DNA of 64,000 nt from contig NZ_AZFO01000005.1 of NCBI RefSeq assembly GCF_001436305.1, forward strand, positions 39,487 through 103,486, written 5' to 3'. Origin of the DNA: Lactobacillus ultunensis DSM 16047. GTDB lineage: Bacteria; Bacillota; Bacilli; Lactobacillales; Lactobacillaceae. This document shows positions 17,362 through 27,626 of this stretch, piece after piece (position 1 is the stretch's first letter; each line of letters begins with the position of its first letter). The notes beneath the pieces are model-generated. The model was not told where the DNA came from. It was given only the letters and a program-made list of their open reading frames with translations, and ran no database searches. A program made the translations under genes and the position numbers.

Positions 17362-18381
17362 ATGACAAAAATTGCAGTTTTAGGTAACGGTTCATGGGGT
17401 TCAGTATTAGGCTCAATGTTAGCTGATAATGGTAATGATGTAACTCTTTACGGCAACATTGAAAGTGTTAATGAAGAAATTAATGCTACTCATACTAACA
17501 GCCATTATATGAAGGATTGGAAGCTTAACGAAAATGCCAAGGCTACTGGTGATTTGGAAGAAGCACTTGATGGTGCAGAACTTGTATTATTCGTTTTGCC
17601 AACTAAAGCCGTAAGAATCGTAGCTAAAAATGTTCGTAAGGTTTTGGACAAGACTGGTCAAAAGCCACTTTTAGTAACAGCTACTAAGGGTATTGAACCA
17701 GGTACCAAGAAACTTATTTCAGAGATCTTAACTGAAGAAATTTATCCTAATGATTCAGATAAGATTGTTGCTATTTCTGGACCAAGTCATGCAGAAAATG
17801 TTGCTCAAAAAGACTTGACGGCTATTGCATGTGCTTCAACAGATGAAGAAAATGCAAAGAAAGTACAAAAGATCTTTTCAAATGATTATGTTCGTTTCTA
17901 TACCAACGATGATTTAATCGGTGTAGAAGTTGGCGGTGCTGTTAAGAACGTTATTGCGATTGCTGCTGGTATTTTAGTAGGTCAAGGCTATGGCGATGAT
18001 GCCAAGGCTGCTTTGATGACTAGAGGTTTGGCAGAAATTACTCGTTTAGGTGTTAACTACTTTGGTGCTAAACCAATGACCTTCAGTGGTTTGTCAGGTA
18101 TTGGTGACTTGATCGTAACTTGTACTTCAGTTAACTCACGTAACTGGCGTGCCGGTAAGCAAATTGGTGAAGGCAAGAGCTTAGATTATGTTTTAAAGAA
18201 CATGGGCCAAGTTGTTGAAGGTGCTACTACTGTTAAGGCTGTTCATGAACTTAGTGAAGAAAAGAACATTGATATGCCAATTAGTGATGCGATTTACCGT
18301 GTTCTTTACGAAAATTCAGATGTAGCTACTGAAATCAAGAAAATGATGGGTAGAGCACCTAAGCCAGAAATTCGTCTTTAA
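17362..18381 (+). CDS. gpsA: Glycerol-3-phosphate dehydrogenase [NAD(P)+]
   Basis: 339 residues. It reduces dihydroxyacetone phosphate to sn-glycerol-3-phosphate for phospholipid and teichoic acid synthesis. The N-terminal dinucleotide-binding motif is GNGSWGS, ATKGIEPGT follows, and the catalytic Lys lies in the GGAVKNVIAIAAG segment. The C-terminal helical domain carries GLSGIGDLIVTC. It follows lgt by 36 nt in the hprK-lgt-gpsA order common in lactobacilli. Codon use is biased as in well-expressed genes. Confidence 0.97.
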   Translation: MTKIAVLGNGSWGSVLGSMLADNGNDVTLYGNIESVNEEINATHTNSHYMKDWKLNENAKATGDLEEALDGAELVLFVLPTKAVRIVAKNVRKVLDKTGQKPLLVTATKGIEPGTKKLISEILTEEIYPNDSDKIVAISGPSHAENVAQKDLTAIACASTDEENAKKVQKIFSNDYVRFYTNDDLIGVEVGGAVKNVIAIAAGILVGQGYGDDAKAALMTRGLAEITRLGVNYFGAKPMTFSGLSGIGDLIVTCTSVNSRNWRAGKQIGEGKSLDYVLKNMGQVVEGATTVKAVHELSEEKNIDMPISDAIYRVLYENSDVATEIKKMMGRAPKPEIRL

Positions 18382-18398
18382 TTATTTAAGCAAAATAA

Positions 18399-18427
18399 TT
18401 GGCAATAATTTAAATCTATAGTATTAT
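18399..18427 (+). promoter_or_regulatory. Sigma-A promoter of trxB
   Basis: TTGGCA (18399-18404), a 17-nt spacer and TATTAT (18422-18427), 34 nt before the start codon. Confidence 0.7.
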
Positions 18428-18461
18428 TTACTTATGAAAAGTAAGTAAAGGAGTGGAACTT

Positions 18462-19391
18462 ATGGCCAATAAATATGATGCAATTGTAATTGGAGCAGGT
18501 CCTGGTGGTATGACTGCAGCTTTATATGCTGCCCGTGCTAATTTAAATGTCTTGGTACTTGATCGTGGTCCATATGGCGGTCAAATGAATAATACAGATG
18601 CAATTGACAATTATCCAGGTTTTACTGAAATTAAGGGGCCTGAACTAAGTCAGAAGATGTATGATACATTGATGAAGTTCAAACCGGATTATGAGTATGG
18701 CAATGTTCAATCTGTTGAATTAGACGGGGACGAAAAAGTTGTTAAAACAGATGACGATAAAGAATATCGTGCTCCAATTTTAATTATTGCGACTGGTTCT
18801 GATCATCGTCACTTAAATGTGCCAGGTGAAGAAGAATATTCAGGTCGAGGAGTTTCATACTGTGCAGTCTGCGACGCCGCTTTCTTTAAAGATGAAGATG
18901 TAGTTGTAATTGGCGGTGGCGATTCAGCAATTGAAGAAGGAATTTACTTGGCTCAATTAGCTAAAAGCGTAACTGTAGTTCACCGTCGTGATCAATTACG
19001 TGCTCAACCTACTTTGCAAAAACGTGCTTTTGCAAATAAAAAGATGAAATTCGTTTGGAATGCACAAACCGAAGAAATCTTAGGTGATGGGAATAAAGTA
19101 ACAGGTATTAAATACCGGGATAAAGAAACAGGAGCTGAAAAAGAACTTAAAGCTGCTGGTGTCTTTATTTATGTTGGTGTTTTACCGCAAACCGCACCAT
19201 TTAAAGATTTAGGTATTTTAAATGAACAAGGTTGGATTCCTACTAACGAACATATGGAAACTAAAGTTCCAGGCGTTTTTGCATTAGGGGATGTTCGTGA
19301 AAAAGATTTGCGTCAAATTGCAAATGCTGTAGGTGAAGGTAGTGTTGCAGGTCAAGCTGCATATAATTACTATCAAGACTTAAAAGATTAA
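18462..19391 (+). CDS. trxB: Thioredoxin reductase
   Basis: 309-residue NADPH-dependent flavoprotein that reduces thioredoxin. The FAD-binding GAGPGG is at 11-16, the redox-active pair is Cys134-Ala-Val-Cys137, the NADPH motif is GGGDSAIEEG, and the C-terminal FAD segment is FALGDVREKDLRQI. The ATG at 18462 is chosen because AAAGGAG at 18448-18454 is correctly spaced; the in-frame upstream extension would overlap that site. It is a single-gene unit with promoter and terminator. In organisms lacking catalase this system is a main thiol-redox defence. Confidence 0.97.
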   Translation: MANKYDAIVIGAGPGGMTAALYAARANLNVLVLDRGPYGGQMNNTDAIDNYPGFTEIKGPELSQKMYDTLMKFKPDYEYGNVQSVELDGDEKVVKTDDDKEYRAPILIIATGSDHRHLNVPGEEEYSGRGVSYCAVCDAAFFKDEDVVVIGGGDSAIEEGIYLAQLAKSVTVVHRRDQLRAQPTLQKRAFANKKMKFVWNAQTEEILGDGNKVTGIKYRDKETGAEKELKAAGVFIYVGVLPQTAPFKDLGILNEQGWIPTNEHMETKVPGVFALGDVREKDLRQIANAVGEGSVAGQAAYNYYQDLKD

Positions 19392-19415
19392 CTTAAATTA
19401 ATAAAGAAAATAGGG

Positions 19416-19451
19416 GAGTTTACTAACAATATAGTAAACTCTCATTTTTTT
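19416..19451 (+). terminator. Terminator after trxB
   Basis: Ten-bp stem GAGTTTACTA (19416-19425) / TAGTAAACTC (19432-19441), a 6-nt loop and a seven-T run. Confidence 0.9.
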
Positions 19452-19480
19452 AACTAAAATACGGATAAGTAGTGTATAAT
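19450..19480 (+). promoter_or_regulatory. Candidate promoter of the glycogen operon
   Basis: Perfect TATAAT at 19475-19480, about 83 nt before glgB. The -35 is weak (TTAACT at 19450-19455 with a long 19-nt spacer), which would fit a regulated promoter. Confidence 0.5.
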
Positions 19481-19512
19481 AAAAATCGAAGAGAGTACTT
19501 ATTTGCAATTCA

Positions 19513-19526
19513 AGTAAACGCTTTCT
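19513..19526 (+). promoter_or_regulatory. cre-like (CcpA) site downstream of the glg promoter
   Basis: AGTAAACGCTTTCT matches the cre consensus TGWAANCGNTNWCA except at the two end bases. It lies about 25-40 nt after the expected transcription start, a position where CcpA represses. It fits glucose repression of glycogen synthesis genes. Confidence 0.55.
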
Positions 19527-19562
19527 AAGAGAGTAATTATTTTTAGTTCTGGAGAAAGCAGT

Positions 19563-21470
19563 GTGAGAAAGATGGTGAATGTTAAACAGCGAATTGAAAG
19601 ATTTGCTTCGGGAAATGAATTGTATCTGCAAGAGATATTAGGTTGTCATCTTGAAGATAATACTTATGTTTTTAGAGTTTGGGCTCCACATGCACAAAAA
19701 GTATGGCTAGTTGGCGATTTCAATGATTGGGGTAAATCATTGGAAATGTATCTTCTATCCGATGGCATCTGGGAGATAAAAACCAATTTACCCCAACAAG
19801 GCCAGTTGTATAAATATTTAATTAAACAATCTAATGGTCGTGAAGTAATGAAGATGGATCCAATGGCAGTGGAACTTGAACCACGTCCAGGGGATGCAGC
19901 TGTTGTTACACAATTGCCAAATAAAAGCTGGCGTGATGGAGCATGGCTTGGTCGTAATAAGCGTTCTAATCACTTTGCTCGTCCAATTAATATTTATGAA
20001 GTTCATGCCAGTTCATGGAAGAGACATGCAGATGGTTCACTTTATACTTTGAAGGACTTACAAAGAGAATTAATTCCGTATGTCAAGAAACAAGGTTTTA
20101 ACTATATTGAATTTTTACCTTTGACGGCTCACCCATTAGATGCGTCTTGGGGATATCAAACAATTGGTTATTTTGCTTTAGAACGTACATACGGTACACC
20201 ACGTGAATTACAAGATTTTGTGGAAGCATGTCATAAGGAAAATATTGGTGTGTTAACAGATTGGGTACCAGGTCACTTTTGTATTAATGATGACGCTTTA
20301 GCTTATTATGACGGTACTCCATGTTATGAATTTAGTGAGAAATGGCGTGCAGAAAACAAAGGCTGGGGTGCCCTGAATTTCGATTTAGGAAAACCAGAAG
20401 TTCAATCATTCTTGCTTTCAAGTGCTCTATTTTGGCTAGAATTTTATCATCTTGACGGTTTGAGAGTCGATGCAGTTTCCAACATGATCTATCGTGATTA
20501 TGATCGTGGACCAGGTGAATGGAAACCAGATAAATATGGTGGTAATCGTAATTTAGAAGGAATGGCATTTCTGAGGAATTTGAATCGAACTATTAAAGGA
20601 ATGCATCCCGACAGTTTAATGATTGCAGAAGAAAGTTCAGCACAAGTCAAAATTACTGGTCGAATCGAAGATGGTGGCTTAGGCTTTGACTTTAAATGGA
20701 ACATGGGTTGGATGAATGATATTCTACGCTTCTACCAAATGGATCCATTATTTAGAAAATTTAATTTTAACCTTGCTACCTTCTCGTTTATGTATCGAAT
20801 GAGTGAAAACTTTATTTTGCCACTGTCACATGATGAAGTCGTTCATGGTAAAAAGAGTCTTATGAATAAGATGTTTGGTGAACGAAATAAACAGTTTGAT
20901 GAGTTGCGAAATTTGCTTACTTTGCAAATGACGTATCCTGGCAAAAAATTGTTGTTTATGGGCAGTGAATATGGTCAATATCTAGAGTGGCGCTATAACG
21001 AAGCTTTAGATTGGGCAGAGTTAAAAGATAATTTGAACTCTAAGATGCAATATTTTGATCAAAAACTGAATGAATTATATTTGAATGAACCATCATTATG
21101 GCAATTGGAACAAAAATCCGAATCTGTCCAGATTATTGATGCCGATAACAAAGATCAATCAGTTTTATCCTTTATTCGTCAAGGAAAAATTAGACATGAT
21201 TTTGTAATTGTTATTTTGAACTTTACACCAGTTGAGAGAAAGAATTTTACAATTGGTGTTCCTTATTCCGGTAAATATCATGAAGTCTTCAATAGTGCAA
21301 GAAAAGAATTTGGCGGCGACTGGGACAGAAACGCGCAAAGCATGACAACTAAGAAGGCACAATTTAAGAATTTAGATTATCAGATTCAATTAGATTTACC
21401 TGGTTTTAGTGCAATGATTTTGAAACCAACTGAAGTTCATATCAAAAGAAGAACTAGAAAAAAGAAATAG
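19563..21470 (+). CDS. glgB: 1,4-alpha-glucan branching enzyme GlgB
   Basis: 635 residues, first gene of the glycogen operon; it makes alpha-1,6 branches. An N-terminal CBM48-like beta domain (about 30-125, [21 protein letters not shown]) precedes the GH13 barrel, and a C-terminal beta domain follows. The nucleophile is Asp303 in LRVDAVSNM, the acid/base is Glu356 in MIAEESSA, and the third acidic site is in [14 protein letters not shown] at 19563 is taken as start, because GGAG at 19551-19554 is 8 nt away; the ATG at 19572 would be too far. The last residues are a very basic KRRTRKKK tail. Confidence 0.97.
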   Translation: MRKMVNVKQRIERFASGNELYLQEILGCHLEDNTYVFRVWAPHAQKVWLVGDFNDWGKSLEMYLLSDGIWEIKTNLPQQGQLYKYLIKQSNGREVMKMDPMAVELEPRPGDAAVVTQLPNKSWRDGAWLGRNKRSNHFARPINIYEVHASSWKRHADGSLYTLKDLQRELIPYVKKQGFNYIEFLPLTAHPLDASWGYQTIGYFALERTYGTPRELQDFVEACHKENIGVLTDWVPGHFCINDDALAYYDGTPCYEFSEKWRAENKGWGALNFDLGKPEVQSFLLSSALFWLEFYHLDGLRVDAVSNMIYRDYDRGPGEWKPDKYGGNRNLEGMAFLRNLNRTIKGMHPDSLMIAEESSAQVKITGRIEDGGLGFDFKWNMGWMNDILRFYQMDPLFRKFNFNLATFSFMYRMSENFILPLSHDEVVHGKKSLMNKMFGERNKQFDELRNLLTLQMTYPGKKLLFMGSEYGQYLEWRYNEALDWAELKDNLNSKMQYFDQKLNELYLNEPSLWQLEQKSESVQIIDADNKDQSVLSFIRQGKIRHDFVIVILNFTPVERKNFTIGVPYSGKYHEVFNSARKEFGGDWDRNAQSMTTKKAQFKNLDYQIQLDLPGFSAMILKPTEVHIKRRTRKKK

Positions 21471-21483
21471 AGGAGAACATGCA

Positions 21484-22629
21484 ATGAGTACCAAAATGTT
21501 GGGCTTGATTTTAGCAGGAGGAAAAGGAACAAGATTAGGTAAGTTGACTAGTAACCAAGCTAAGCCAGCTGTATCTTTTGGTGGTCGATACAGAATTATC
21601 GACTTTACGTTAAGTAATTGTGCCAACTCAGGAGTTAGAAATATTGGTATTATCACCCAATACCAACCATTATTATTGAATAAGCACATTGGTAATGGTG
21701 CTAGTTGGGGGTTAGATGGTCTCGATGCCAGTACTACTATTTTGCAACCATATACCGACAATGCTGGTAGCAAATGGTTTAAAGGTACTGCACATGCCAT
21801 TTATCAAAATATTGACTATATTGATAGCCAAGATCCTGAATATGTATTGATTCTTTCAGGTGACCACATCTATAAGATGGATTATGAAGCAATGTTGGAA
21901 GATCACATCAAAAATAATGCTTCATTAACGGTAGCTGTAATTGATGTCCCTTGGGAAGAAGCTCCTCGTTTCGGAATAATGAATACTGATATCAGTGGCA
22001 GAATTACTGAATTCGAAGAAAAGCGTAAGGAACCAAAGAGCAATCACGCTTCAATGGGGATTTATATCTTTAATTGGAAACGGTTACGCGAAGTCTTGAC
22101 CACTGCTTTTACTACTAATGACGATATGATCGACTTTGGTAAGAATGTTATTCCATATTACTTAAAGAGTGATGAACGCGTATTTTCATACCAATCCTCA
22201 GGTTACTGGAAAGATGTTGGTACGATTGGTTCGCTTTGGGCAGCTAATATGGAATTCTTAGATGGTAGTGACGGTCTAAATCTGTATGATCGCTCATGGA
22301 GAATTTACTCAAAGAACCCAATTGCTCCACCACAAGTAATTACTGAAAATGCGCAAGTTACTAATTCAATGATTGTTGATGGTTGTTATGTTGATGGCAT
22401 TATTAATCATTCTATTCTGTCAACAAATGTTGATGTGCAAAGAAATTCGAAAATTACAGACTCAGTTATCATGCCAGGAGTAAAGATTGGCAAGAATGTA
22501 ACCATCAAACATGCAATTATTGGCGAAAATGCTCAAATTGGTGATGGTGCAAAAATTGAAGGCAATGAAGATAAAATCGAAGTAGTAGGTAATTCAGAGA
22601 GAATTGGAGTGTTGCCAAATGAAGACTAA
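21484..22629 (+). CDS. glgC: Glucose-1-phosphate adenylyltransferase, catalytic subunit GlgC
   Basis: 381-residue ADP-glucose pyrophosphorylase subunit that makes the glucosyl donor for GlgA. The N-terminal nucleotide-binding loop [13 protein letters not shown] is intact, [10 protein letters not shown] follows, and the left-handed beta-helix C-terminal domain is typical. AGGAG at 21471-21475 gives 8-nt spacing to this ATG. It overlaps glgD by 11 nt, fitting the GlgC-GlgD heteromer known in Gram-positive bacteria. Confidence 0.97.
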   Translation: MSTKMLGLILAGGKGTRLGKLTSNQAKPAVSFGGRYRIIDFTLSNCANSGVRNIGIITQYQPLLLNKHIGNGASWGLDGLDASTTILQPYTDNAGSKWFKGTAHAIYQNIDYIDSQDPEYVLILSGDHIYKMDYEAMLEDHIKNNASLTVAVIDVPWEEAPRFGIMNTDISGRITEFEEKRKEPKSNHASMGIYIFNWKRLREVLTTAFTTNDDMIDFGKNVIPYYLKSDERVFSYQSSGYWKDVGTIGSLWAANMEFLDGSDGLNLYDRSWRIYSKNPIAPPQVITENAQVTNSMIVDGCYVDGIINHSILSTNVDVQRNSKITDSVIMPGVKIGKNVTIKHAIIGENAQIGDGAKIEGNEDKIEVVGNSERIGVLPNED

Positions 22630-23752
22630 TAAAATGGCGGCTATTTTTAGTAATCAACATGAATATAACGAGTTACGTCCATTAACTGATGAACGTTCGT
22701 TATCAACTTTGTATTTTGCTGGTAAGTATCGAATTATGGACTTCGCTCTTTCCAGTATTGTTAATGCAGGGATCAATAATGTATATACGCTGATTAATCA
22801 GGAAAAAGTTAGATCTTACTTGGACCACTTAGGTGGTGGTAAAGAATGGGGCTTAGACACCATTGGCTCATACGAATACTTAGATTTCTATCAAAAATTA
22901 ATGCAAAATCAAGCTAGTGGTGATGACTACTTTGATGATCTGCTTAATTTTTTGAAGACAGCTAAGACGCCATATACTGTTTACATTGAAAACAAAATGG
23001 TCGGCAACTTTGATTTACAATCAGTACTTCATTATCATCAAGAAAACGACAACAAGATTACTGCCGTCTTTAAACGGGTAAGCAAGGAAAACATTGCGCC
23101 TGATGATCAAATGTTTATCTTAGACGAAGACAATACTATTATGTCTTGTCAACAAGTAATTGATGCTCAAAGTCAGGACAACTACAACTTAGGATTAAAT
23201 ATTTATGTGGCTGACACCAAGTGGTTAATCTCAGAATTGCAAAAAGCACAGCGTAGTGGTGCTTCAATTGATATTGGTCAACGCTTAGCAGCTAAGTATC
23301 GTACAAGTGCATATGAATATACTGGATATTTGCATAACATTCATGACATTCATAGTTACTACAAGGCTAATATGGAAATGCTAGATAAAAAGAAGCGTGA
23401 TTCGCTTTTGTTTGGCAACCAAAAGATTATCACTAGAATTAGAAATGAAGTTGGCACTTATTTTGCAACTTCATCAGAAGTAAAGAACTCAATGTTAGCT
23501 ACAGGATGTAGAATAAAGGGGACAGTTGAAAACAGTATTGTCTCCAGAAGAGTTGAGGTTTCTGATAAGAGCAAGGTTAAGAATTCAATTGTTATGGCAA
23601 ATTGTAAGTTAGAAAAAGGAAGCCAGGTTGAATACGCGATCTTAGATAAAAATGTTGTTGTTAAAAAAGATGTGGTAGTTAAAGGAACACCTCAAGATCC
23701 TGTAGTTGTCAAAAAAGGTGCTGTTTTGACTAAGAACTTAATTAATGGATAA
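22619..23752 (+). CDS. glgD: Glucose-1-phosphate adenylyltransferase, non-catalytic subunit GlgD
   Basis: 377 residues, paralogous to GlgC. The catalytic GGxGTRL loop is replaced by [14 protein letters not shown], so it is the regulatory/structural GlgD subunit rather than a second enzyme. The beta-helix C-terminal domain is kept ([16 protein letters not shown]...). The ATG at 22619 is chosen over the longer frame, because GGAG (22606-22609) lies 9 nt upstream. It overlaps the glgC end, so stoichiometric expression is likely. No frameshift or stop breaks the frame. Confidence 0.95.
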   Translation: MKTNKMAAIFSNQHEYNELRPLTDERSLSTLYFAGKYRIMDFALSSIVNAGINNVYTLINQEKVRSYLDHLGGGKEWGLDTIGSYEYLDFYQKLMQNQASGDDYFDDLLNFLKTAKTPYTVYIENKMVGNFDLQSVLHYHQENDNKITAVFKRVSKENIAPDDQMFILDEDNTIMSCQQVIDAQSQDNYNLGLNIYVADTKWLISELQKAQRSGASIDIGQRLAAKYRTSAYEYTGYLHNIHDIHSYYKANMEMLDKKKRDSLLFGNQKIITRIRNEVGTYFATSSEVKNSMLATGCRIKGTVENSIVSRRVEVSDKSKVKNSIVMANCKLEKGSQVEYAILDKNVVVKKDVVVKGTPQDPVVVKKGAVLTKNLING

Positions 23753-23761
23753 GGAGCAATC

Positions 23762-25192
23762 GTGCGAGTTTTATTTACAGGTGCTGAATGTGCACCATTC
23801 TTCAAAACTGGTGGTTTAGGTGATGTTTTAGGTTCTTTGCCTAATCAATTAGCCAAAGAAGGCGTTGATGTTGGCGTTGTTATTCCTTTATATCAGGATT
23901 TGCCTGAAAGATATCGTGAAAAATTAGAATATCAAGGCAACTTTATTGTTCCAGTTGGCTGGCGCAATCAATATTGTGGCGTGTTTACCTTAAAACGTAA
24001 GGGTGTCACCTATTTCTTTATTGATAACGAATACTACTTCAAGCGTCCAGGTATTTATGGATATTATGATGACGGCGAGCGATACGCTTTCTTCCAACAA
24101 GCAGTCATTATGATGATGGAACGTTTTAACTTCATTCCTAATATCTTGCATTGTAATGATTACCATACCGCCTTCATTCCATTTTTACTCCGTGAAAAAT
24201 GGGGATTCGTTGATGCCTATAGAGGTATTAAAACAGTTTTGACTATTCATAATCTGGAATTCCAAGGTAAATACAATGCCAAGACTTTACCTAATTTCTT
24301 TGGTTTAGACTATGACTGGTTTGACAGTGGAATTGTCAGAATGGACAATGATGTCAACTGGATGAAGACAGGTATTTTGTACGCTGATCGTGTCACTACA
24401 GTTAGTCCATCTTATGCTAGAGAAATTCAAACTCCTGAATTCGGTCAAGGATTAGATGGTATTTTGCGGATGTGTTCACACAAGTTGAGCGGGATTTTAA
24501 ACGGGATTGATTTTGAAAAGTACAATCCTAAGACTGATCCAATTATTAAGGCAAATTACAGTGTCTACCACCTTCATCAAAAGGTAAAAGATAAGATTGC
24601 TTTGCAAAAAGAAGTTGGCTTGCCAATTAAACCAAAGGTTCCTTTGATCGGGATGGTATCTCGTTTAACTGCACAAAAAGGTTGCCAATTATTGCTTGAT
24701 GAATTGGATAATATTTTGCAGTTCAATGTTCAAATGGTGATCTTAGGCAACGGTGATCCTTACTATGAACACAATTTGACAGAAATCGCTAAGCGTCATC
24801 CAGATAAGCTAAAAGTAATTCTGGCATTTGATGTTAAATTAGCTCAGAGAATTTATGCTGGCGCAGATAGTTTCTTAATGCCATCTGCTTTTGAGCCTTG
24901 TGGTCTATCACAGTTGATTGCTTTGCGTTATGGTACTTTGCCGATTGTACACCAAATTGGTGGTTTAGCTGATACTGTTTGGGTATATGACAAGACCAAG
25001 AATGAAGGTACTGGCTTTGGCTTCAGAGAATTCAATGGTTATCAAATGGTTCAAGCAATTAAGAAGATGCTTACCGTTTACCAGCAAAGAGACAATTGGG
25101 TTAAGATGCAAAAAATTGCGATGAAATCTGATTTTTCATGGAGAAACTCCGCTGATAAATATAAGTGGATGTATGGAGAATTGATTGGTTAA
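23762..25192 (+). CDS. glgA: Glycogen synthase GlgA (ADP-glucose, GT5)
   Basis: 476 residues. It extends alpha-1,4-glucan chains from ADP-glucose. The substrate-binding KTGGLGDV motif begins at residue 15 and the catalytic-site EPCGLSQL motif lies near residue 378, both typical of bacterial/starch synthase GT5. The start codon is GTG, just after AAGGAG at 23751-23756. It lies 9 nt after glgD in the same operon. Confidence 0.97.
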   Translation: MRVLFTGAECAPFFKTGGLGDVLGSLPNQLAKEGVDVGVVIPLYQDLPERYREKLEYQGNFIVPVGWRNQYCGVFTLKRKGVTYFFIDNEYYFKRPGIYGYYDDGERYAFFQQAVIMMMERFNFIPNILHCNDYHTAFIPFLLREKWGFVDAYRGIKTVLTIHNLEFQGKYNAKTLPNFFGLDYDWFDSGIVRMDNDVNWMKTGILYADRVTTVSPSYAREIQTPEFGQGLDGILRMCSHKLSGILNGIDFEKYNPKTDPIIKANYSVYHLHQKVKDKIALQKEVGLPIKPKVPLIGMVSRLTAQKGCQLLLDELDNILQFNVQMVILGNGDPYYEHNLTEIAKRHPDKLKVILAFDVKLAQRIYAGADSFLMPSAFEPCGLSQLIALRYGTLPIVHQIGGLADTVWVYDKTKNEGTGFGFREFNGYQMVQAIKKMLTVYQQRDNWVKMQKIAMKSDFSWRNSADKYKWMYGELIG

Positions 25193-25214
25193 TTTAGAAA
25201 AAGAGAAAAATTAA

Positions 25215-27626
25215 ATGCAATTAACAAAAGAAGAATTTAAAAAAAGACTTGAACGCAAGTTGGATAACTATTTTGAAGAAGATGTGAAATCAGCTTCAAA
25301 TAGTGATCTCTATGCTGCTGTAAGTGCAATCGTCAGAGATGGATATACACCACAATGGCGTCGTATCCGTATTGCGGAAACGAATCAAAAACAAAAACAA
25401 GTCTATTACTTTTCAATCGAATTTTTGCCAGGTACTTTATTAAAAAGCAATTTACTAAATTTAGGCTGGCTGAAAACTGTTAGAGAAGCTTTAGCTGATT
25501 TACATCTTGACTTGGATAAAATTGCTGCTGCAGAACCAGATATGGCTTTAGGTAATGGTGGTTTAGGTCGTTTGGCTGCTGCCTTTATGGATTCTTTAGC
25601 TTCTACTGGTTATACCGGCAACGGTAATGGAATCCGCTATAAGTATGGTTTATTTAAACAAAAGTTTGTTAACGGCTATCAAAAAGAACTTCCTAATGAT
25701 TGGTTAAAGAAGGAAGACCACTGGGAAGTTAGAAGAGAAAGCAAATCCGTCTTGGTTAGATTTGGCGGCAAAGTTAACATGGTAGATGATAATGGTTGGA
25801 TGACTCCCCAATATGAAGGTGAAAGAGTTGTTCGTGCTGTCCCTTACGATGTTGCAGTAGTTGGTTATAAAGATGGCTTGACTAATACTTTGCGTTTGTG
25901 GGATGCAGAAGTTCCACCTGAGGAAGAATTAAATTATCCAACAATTACTGATCGTCGTCGTGTAGAAGATTTAACATCGATTCTTTACCCTGATGATTCT
26001 AATTATGAAGGGCGCTTATTAAGATTAAAGCAAGAATACTTCTTTGTTTCTGCTGGTTTGCAAAGCATCTTAAACTATTACACTAAAGATCTAGATAATA
26101 AAGATCTAACAAAGCTTCCTAACTATGTTGCAGTTCATATTAATGATACTCACCCAGCAATGGCAATAGCTGAATTGATGCGCTTATTAGTCGATGAACA
26201 TCGTGTAGATTGGGATACTGCTTGGAATATTACTCAAAAAGTAATGAGCTATACTAACCATACGATTATGGCTGAAGCAATGGAAAAATGGGATGTCAAT
26301 ATGATGTCTCAGCTTTTGCCAAGAATTATGCAAATTATTACTGAAATTGATCGTCGTTTCTGTGTTGGATTAAAGGGACATGTTTCTGATGATGTAATTG
26401 AGCGCACTAGAATTATTAAAAACGGTCAAGTACAGATGGCCCATTTGGCTATTATTGGTTCTCATTCAATCAACGGTGTTGCTGCATTGCATACGCAATT
26501 GCTGGAAACTAAAGTGTTAAAAGACTTTTATAACCTTTATCCAGATCGCTTTAATAATAAGACCAACGGTATTACTTTGCGTCGCTGGTTGCAAATTGCT
26601 AACCCAGAACTTTCTGATTTACTTGATGAAACTATTGGTAAAAATTGGCGCAATGACAGTGATGAGATGCTTAACTTTGAAAAGTATTATCACGATACCA
26701 AAGTTTTGCACAAGCTTAGTGATATTAAATTAGATAATAAGAAGAAATTAGCTAAGTTTATTAAAGAACGTACTGGAATTGTGGTTGATCCAACTGCTAT
26801 CTTTGATGTTCAAGTTAAGAGATTGCATGCTTACAAGCGTCAAACTCTGAAACTTTTGCATATTTTGAAATTATATCAAGATTTGAAGGCTGGCATCGAT
26901 CATCCAAAGCGTGTAGTTATCTTTGGTGCTAAAGCTGCACCTAGCTATGTCTTTGCTAAGCAAGTTATCAAAGTAATTAATGAAACTGCTAATATGATCA
27001 ATAATGATCCAGATGTTAACGATAAGCTAAAAGTTATCTTCTTGGAAGACTACGATGTTTCATTAGCTGAGAGAATCATTCCAGCTGCAGATGTAAGCGA
27101 ACAGATTTCCACAACCACGAAAGAAGCTAGTGGTACAAGCAACATGAAGTTGATGGCTAATGGTGCTTTGACTGTAGCTACGATGGATGGTGCCAACATC
27201 GAAATTAAGGATGCTGTTGGTGAAGATAACATCTTCTCATTTGGTTTGAATAAAGATCAAGTCTACAAATACTATGCAGAACACTCATATCACCCAAGAG
27301 AGATGTATGAAAATGATGCTGTAATGAAGAAAGCTGTAGATGCATTAATCGATGGTACTATTCCTAACTGTTCTGCAGAGGGTCAAGCTTTATTCAACAA
27401 CTTCTTAGGTGATAATGAACAATTCTTAGTATTAGCTGACTTTGAGGCATATTTGAGGGCACAAGCTAAGATTGAACAAACCTGGAAACAAAAACGTTTG
27501 TGGGAACAAATGAGTTTGGTAAACATTGCTCACTCAGAACGTTTTGACGTTGATAAAACTATTGAACGTTATGCTGAAGACATTTGGCATTTAAAGAAAC
27601 TTGAAGTTGAAAAAGCTGATCGTTAA
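25215..27626 (+). CDS. glgP: Glycogen/maltodextrin phosphorylase GlgP
   Basis: 803 residues, GT35 family. It releases glucose-1-phosphate from alpha-glucan chain ends, so the operon holds both synthesis and breakdown. The pyridoxal-phosphate lysine lies in the conserved EASGTSNMKLMANGA motif, and the VQVKRLHAYKRQ and DTHPAMA segments are also standard. The ribosome binding site is weak (purine-rich AAAAAGAGAAAAA). The stop overlaps the next ATG by one base (TAATG). Confidence 0.97.
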   Translation: MQLTKEEFKKRLERKLDNYFEEDVKSASNSDLYAAVSAIVRDGYTPQWRRIRIAETNQKQKQVYYFSIEFLPGTLLKSNLLNLGWLKTVREALADLHLDLDKIAAAEPDMALGNGGLGRLAAAFMDSLASTGYTGNGNGIRYKYGLFKQKFVNGYQKELPNDWLKKEDHWEVRRESKSVLVRFGGKVNMVDDNGWMTPQYEGERVVRAVPYDVAVVGYKDGLTNTLRLWDAEVPPEEELNYPTITDRRRVEDLTSILYPDDSNYEGRLLRLKQEYFFVSAGLQSILNYYTKDLDNKDLTKLPNYVAVHINDTHPAMAIAELMRLLVDEHRVDWDTAWNITQKVMSYTNHTIMAEAMEKWDVNMMSQLLPRIMQIITEIDRRFCVGLKGHVSDDVIERTRIIKNGQVQMAHLAIIGSHSINGVAALHTQLLETKVLKDFYNLYPDRFNNKTNGITLRRWLQIANPELSDLLDETIGKNWRNDSDEMLNFEKYYHDTKVLHKLSDIKLDNKKKLAKFIKERTGIVVDPTAIFDVQVKRLHAYKRQTLKLLHILKLYQDLKAGIDHPKRVVIFGAKAAPSYVFAKQVIKVINETANMINNDPDVNDKLKVIFLEDYDVSLAERIIPAADVSEQISTTTKEASGTSNMKLMANGALTVATMDGANIEIKDAVGEDNIFSFGLNKDQVYKYYAEHSYHPREMYENDAVMKKAVDALIDGTIPNCSAEGQALFNNFLGDNEQFLVLADFEAYLRAQAKIEQTWKQKRLWEQMSLVNIAHSERFDVDKTIERYAEDIWHLKKLEVEKADR

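Noticed and set aside
18381..18398. AT-rich inverted repeat after gpsA as a terminator
   Set aside because: Stem is all A-T, with no following T tract; it overlaps the trxB promoter region.
21396..21800. 134-codon minus-strand frame opposite glgB/glgC
   Set aside because: Antisense to the conserved N-terminus of GlgC; composition and lack of signals mark it as a shadow.
22619..23752. glgD as a decayed duplicate of glgC
   Set aside because: The frame is intact, overlaps glgC with a good ribosome binding site, and non-catalytic GlgD subunits are a known family.
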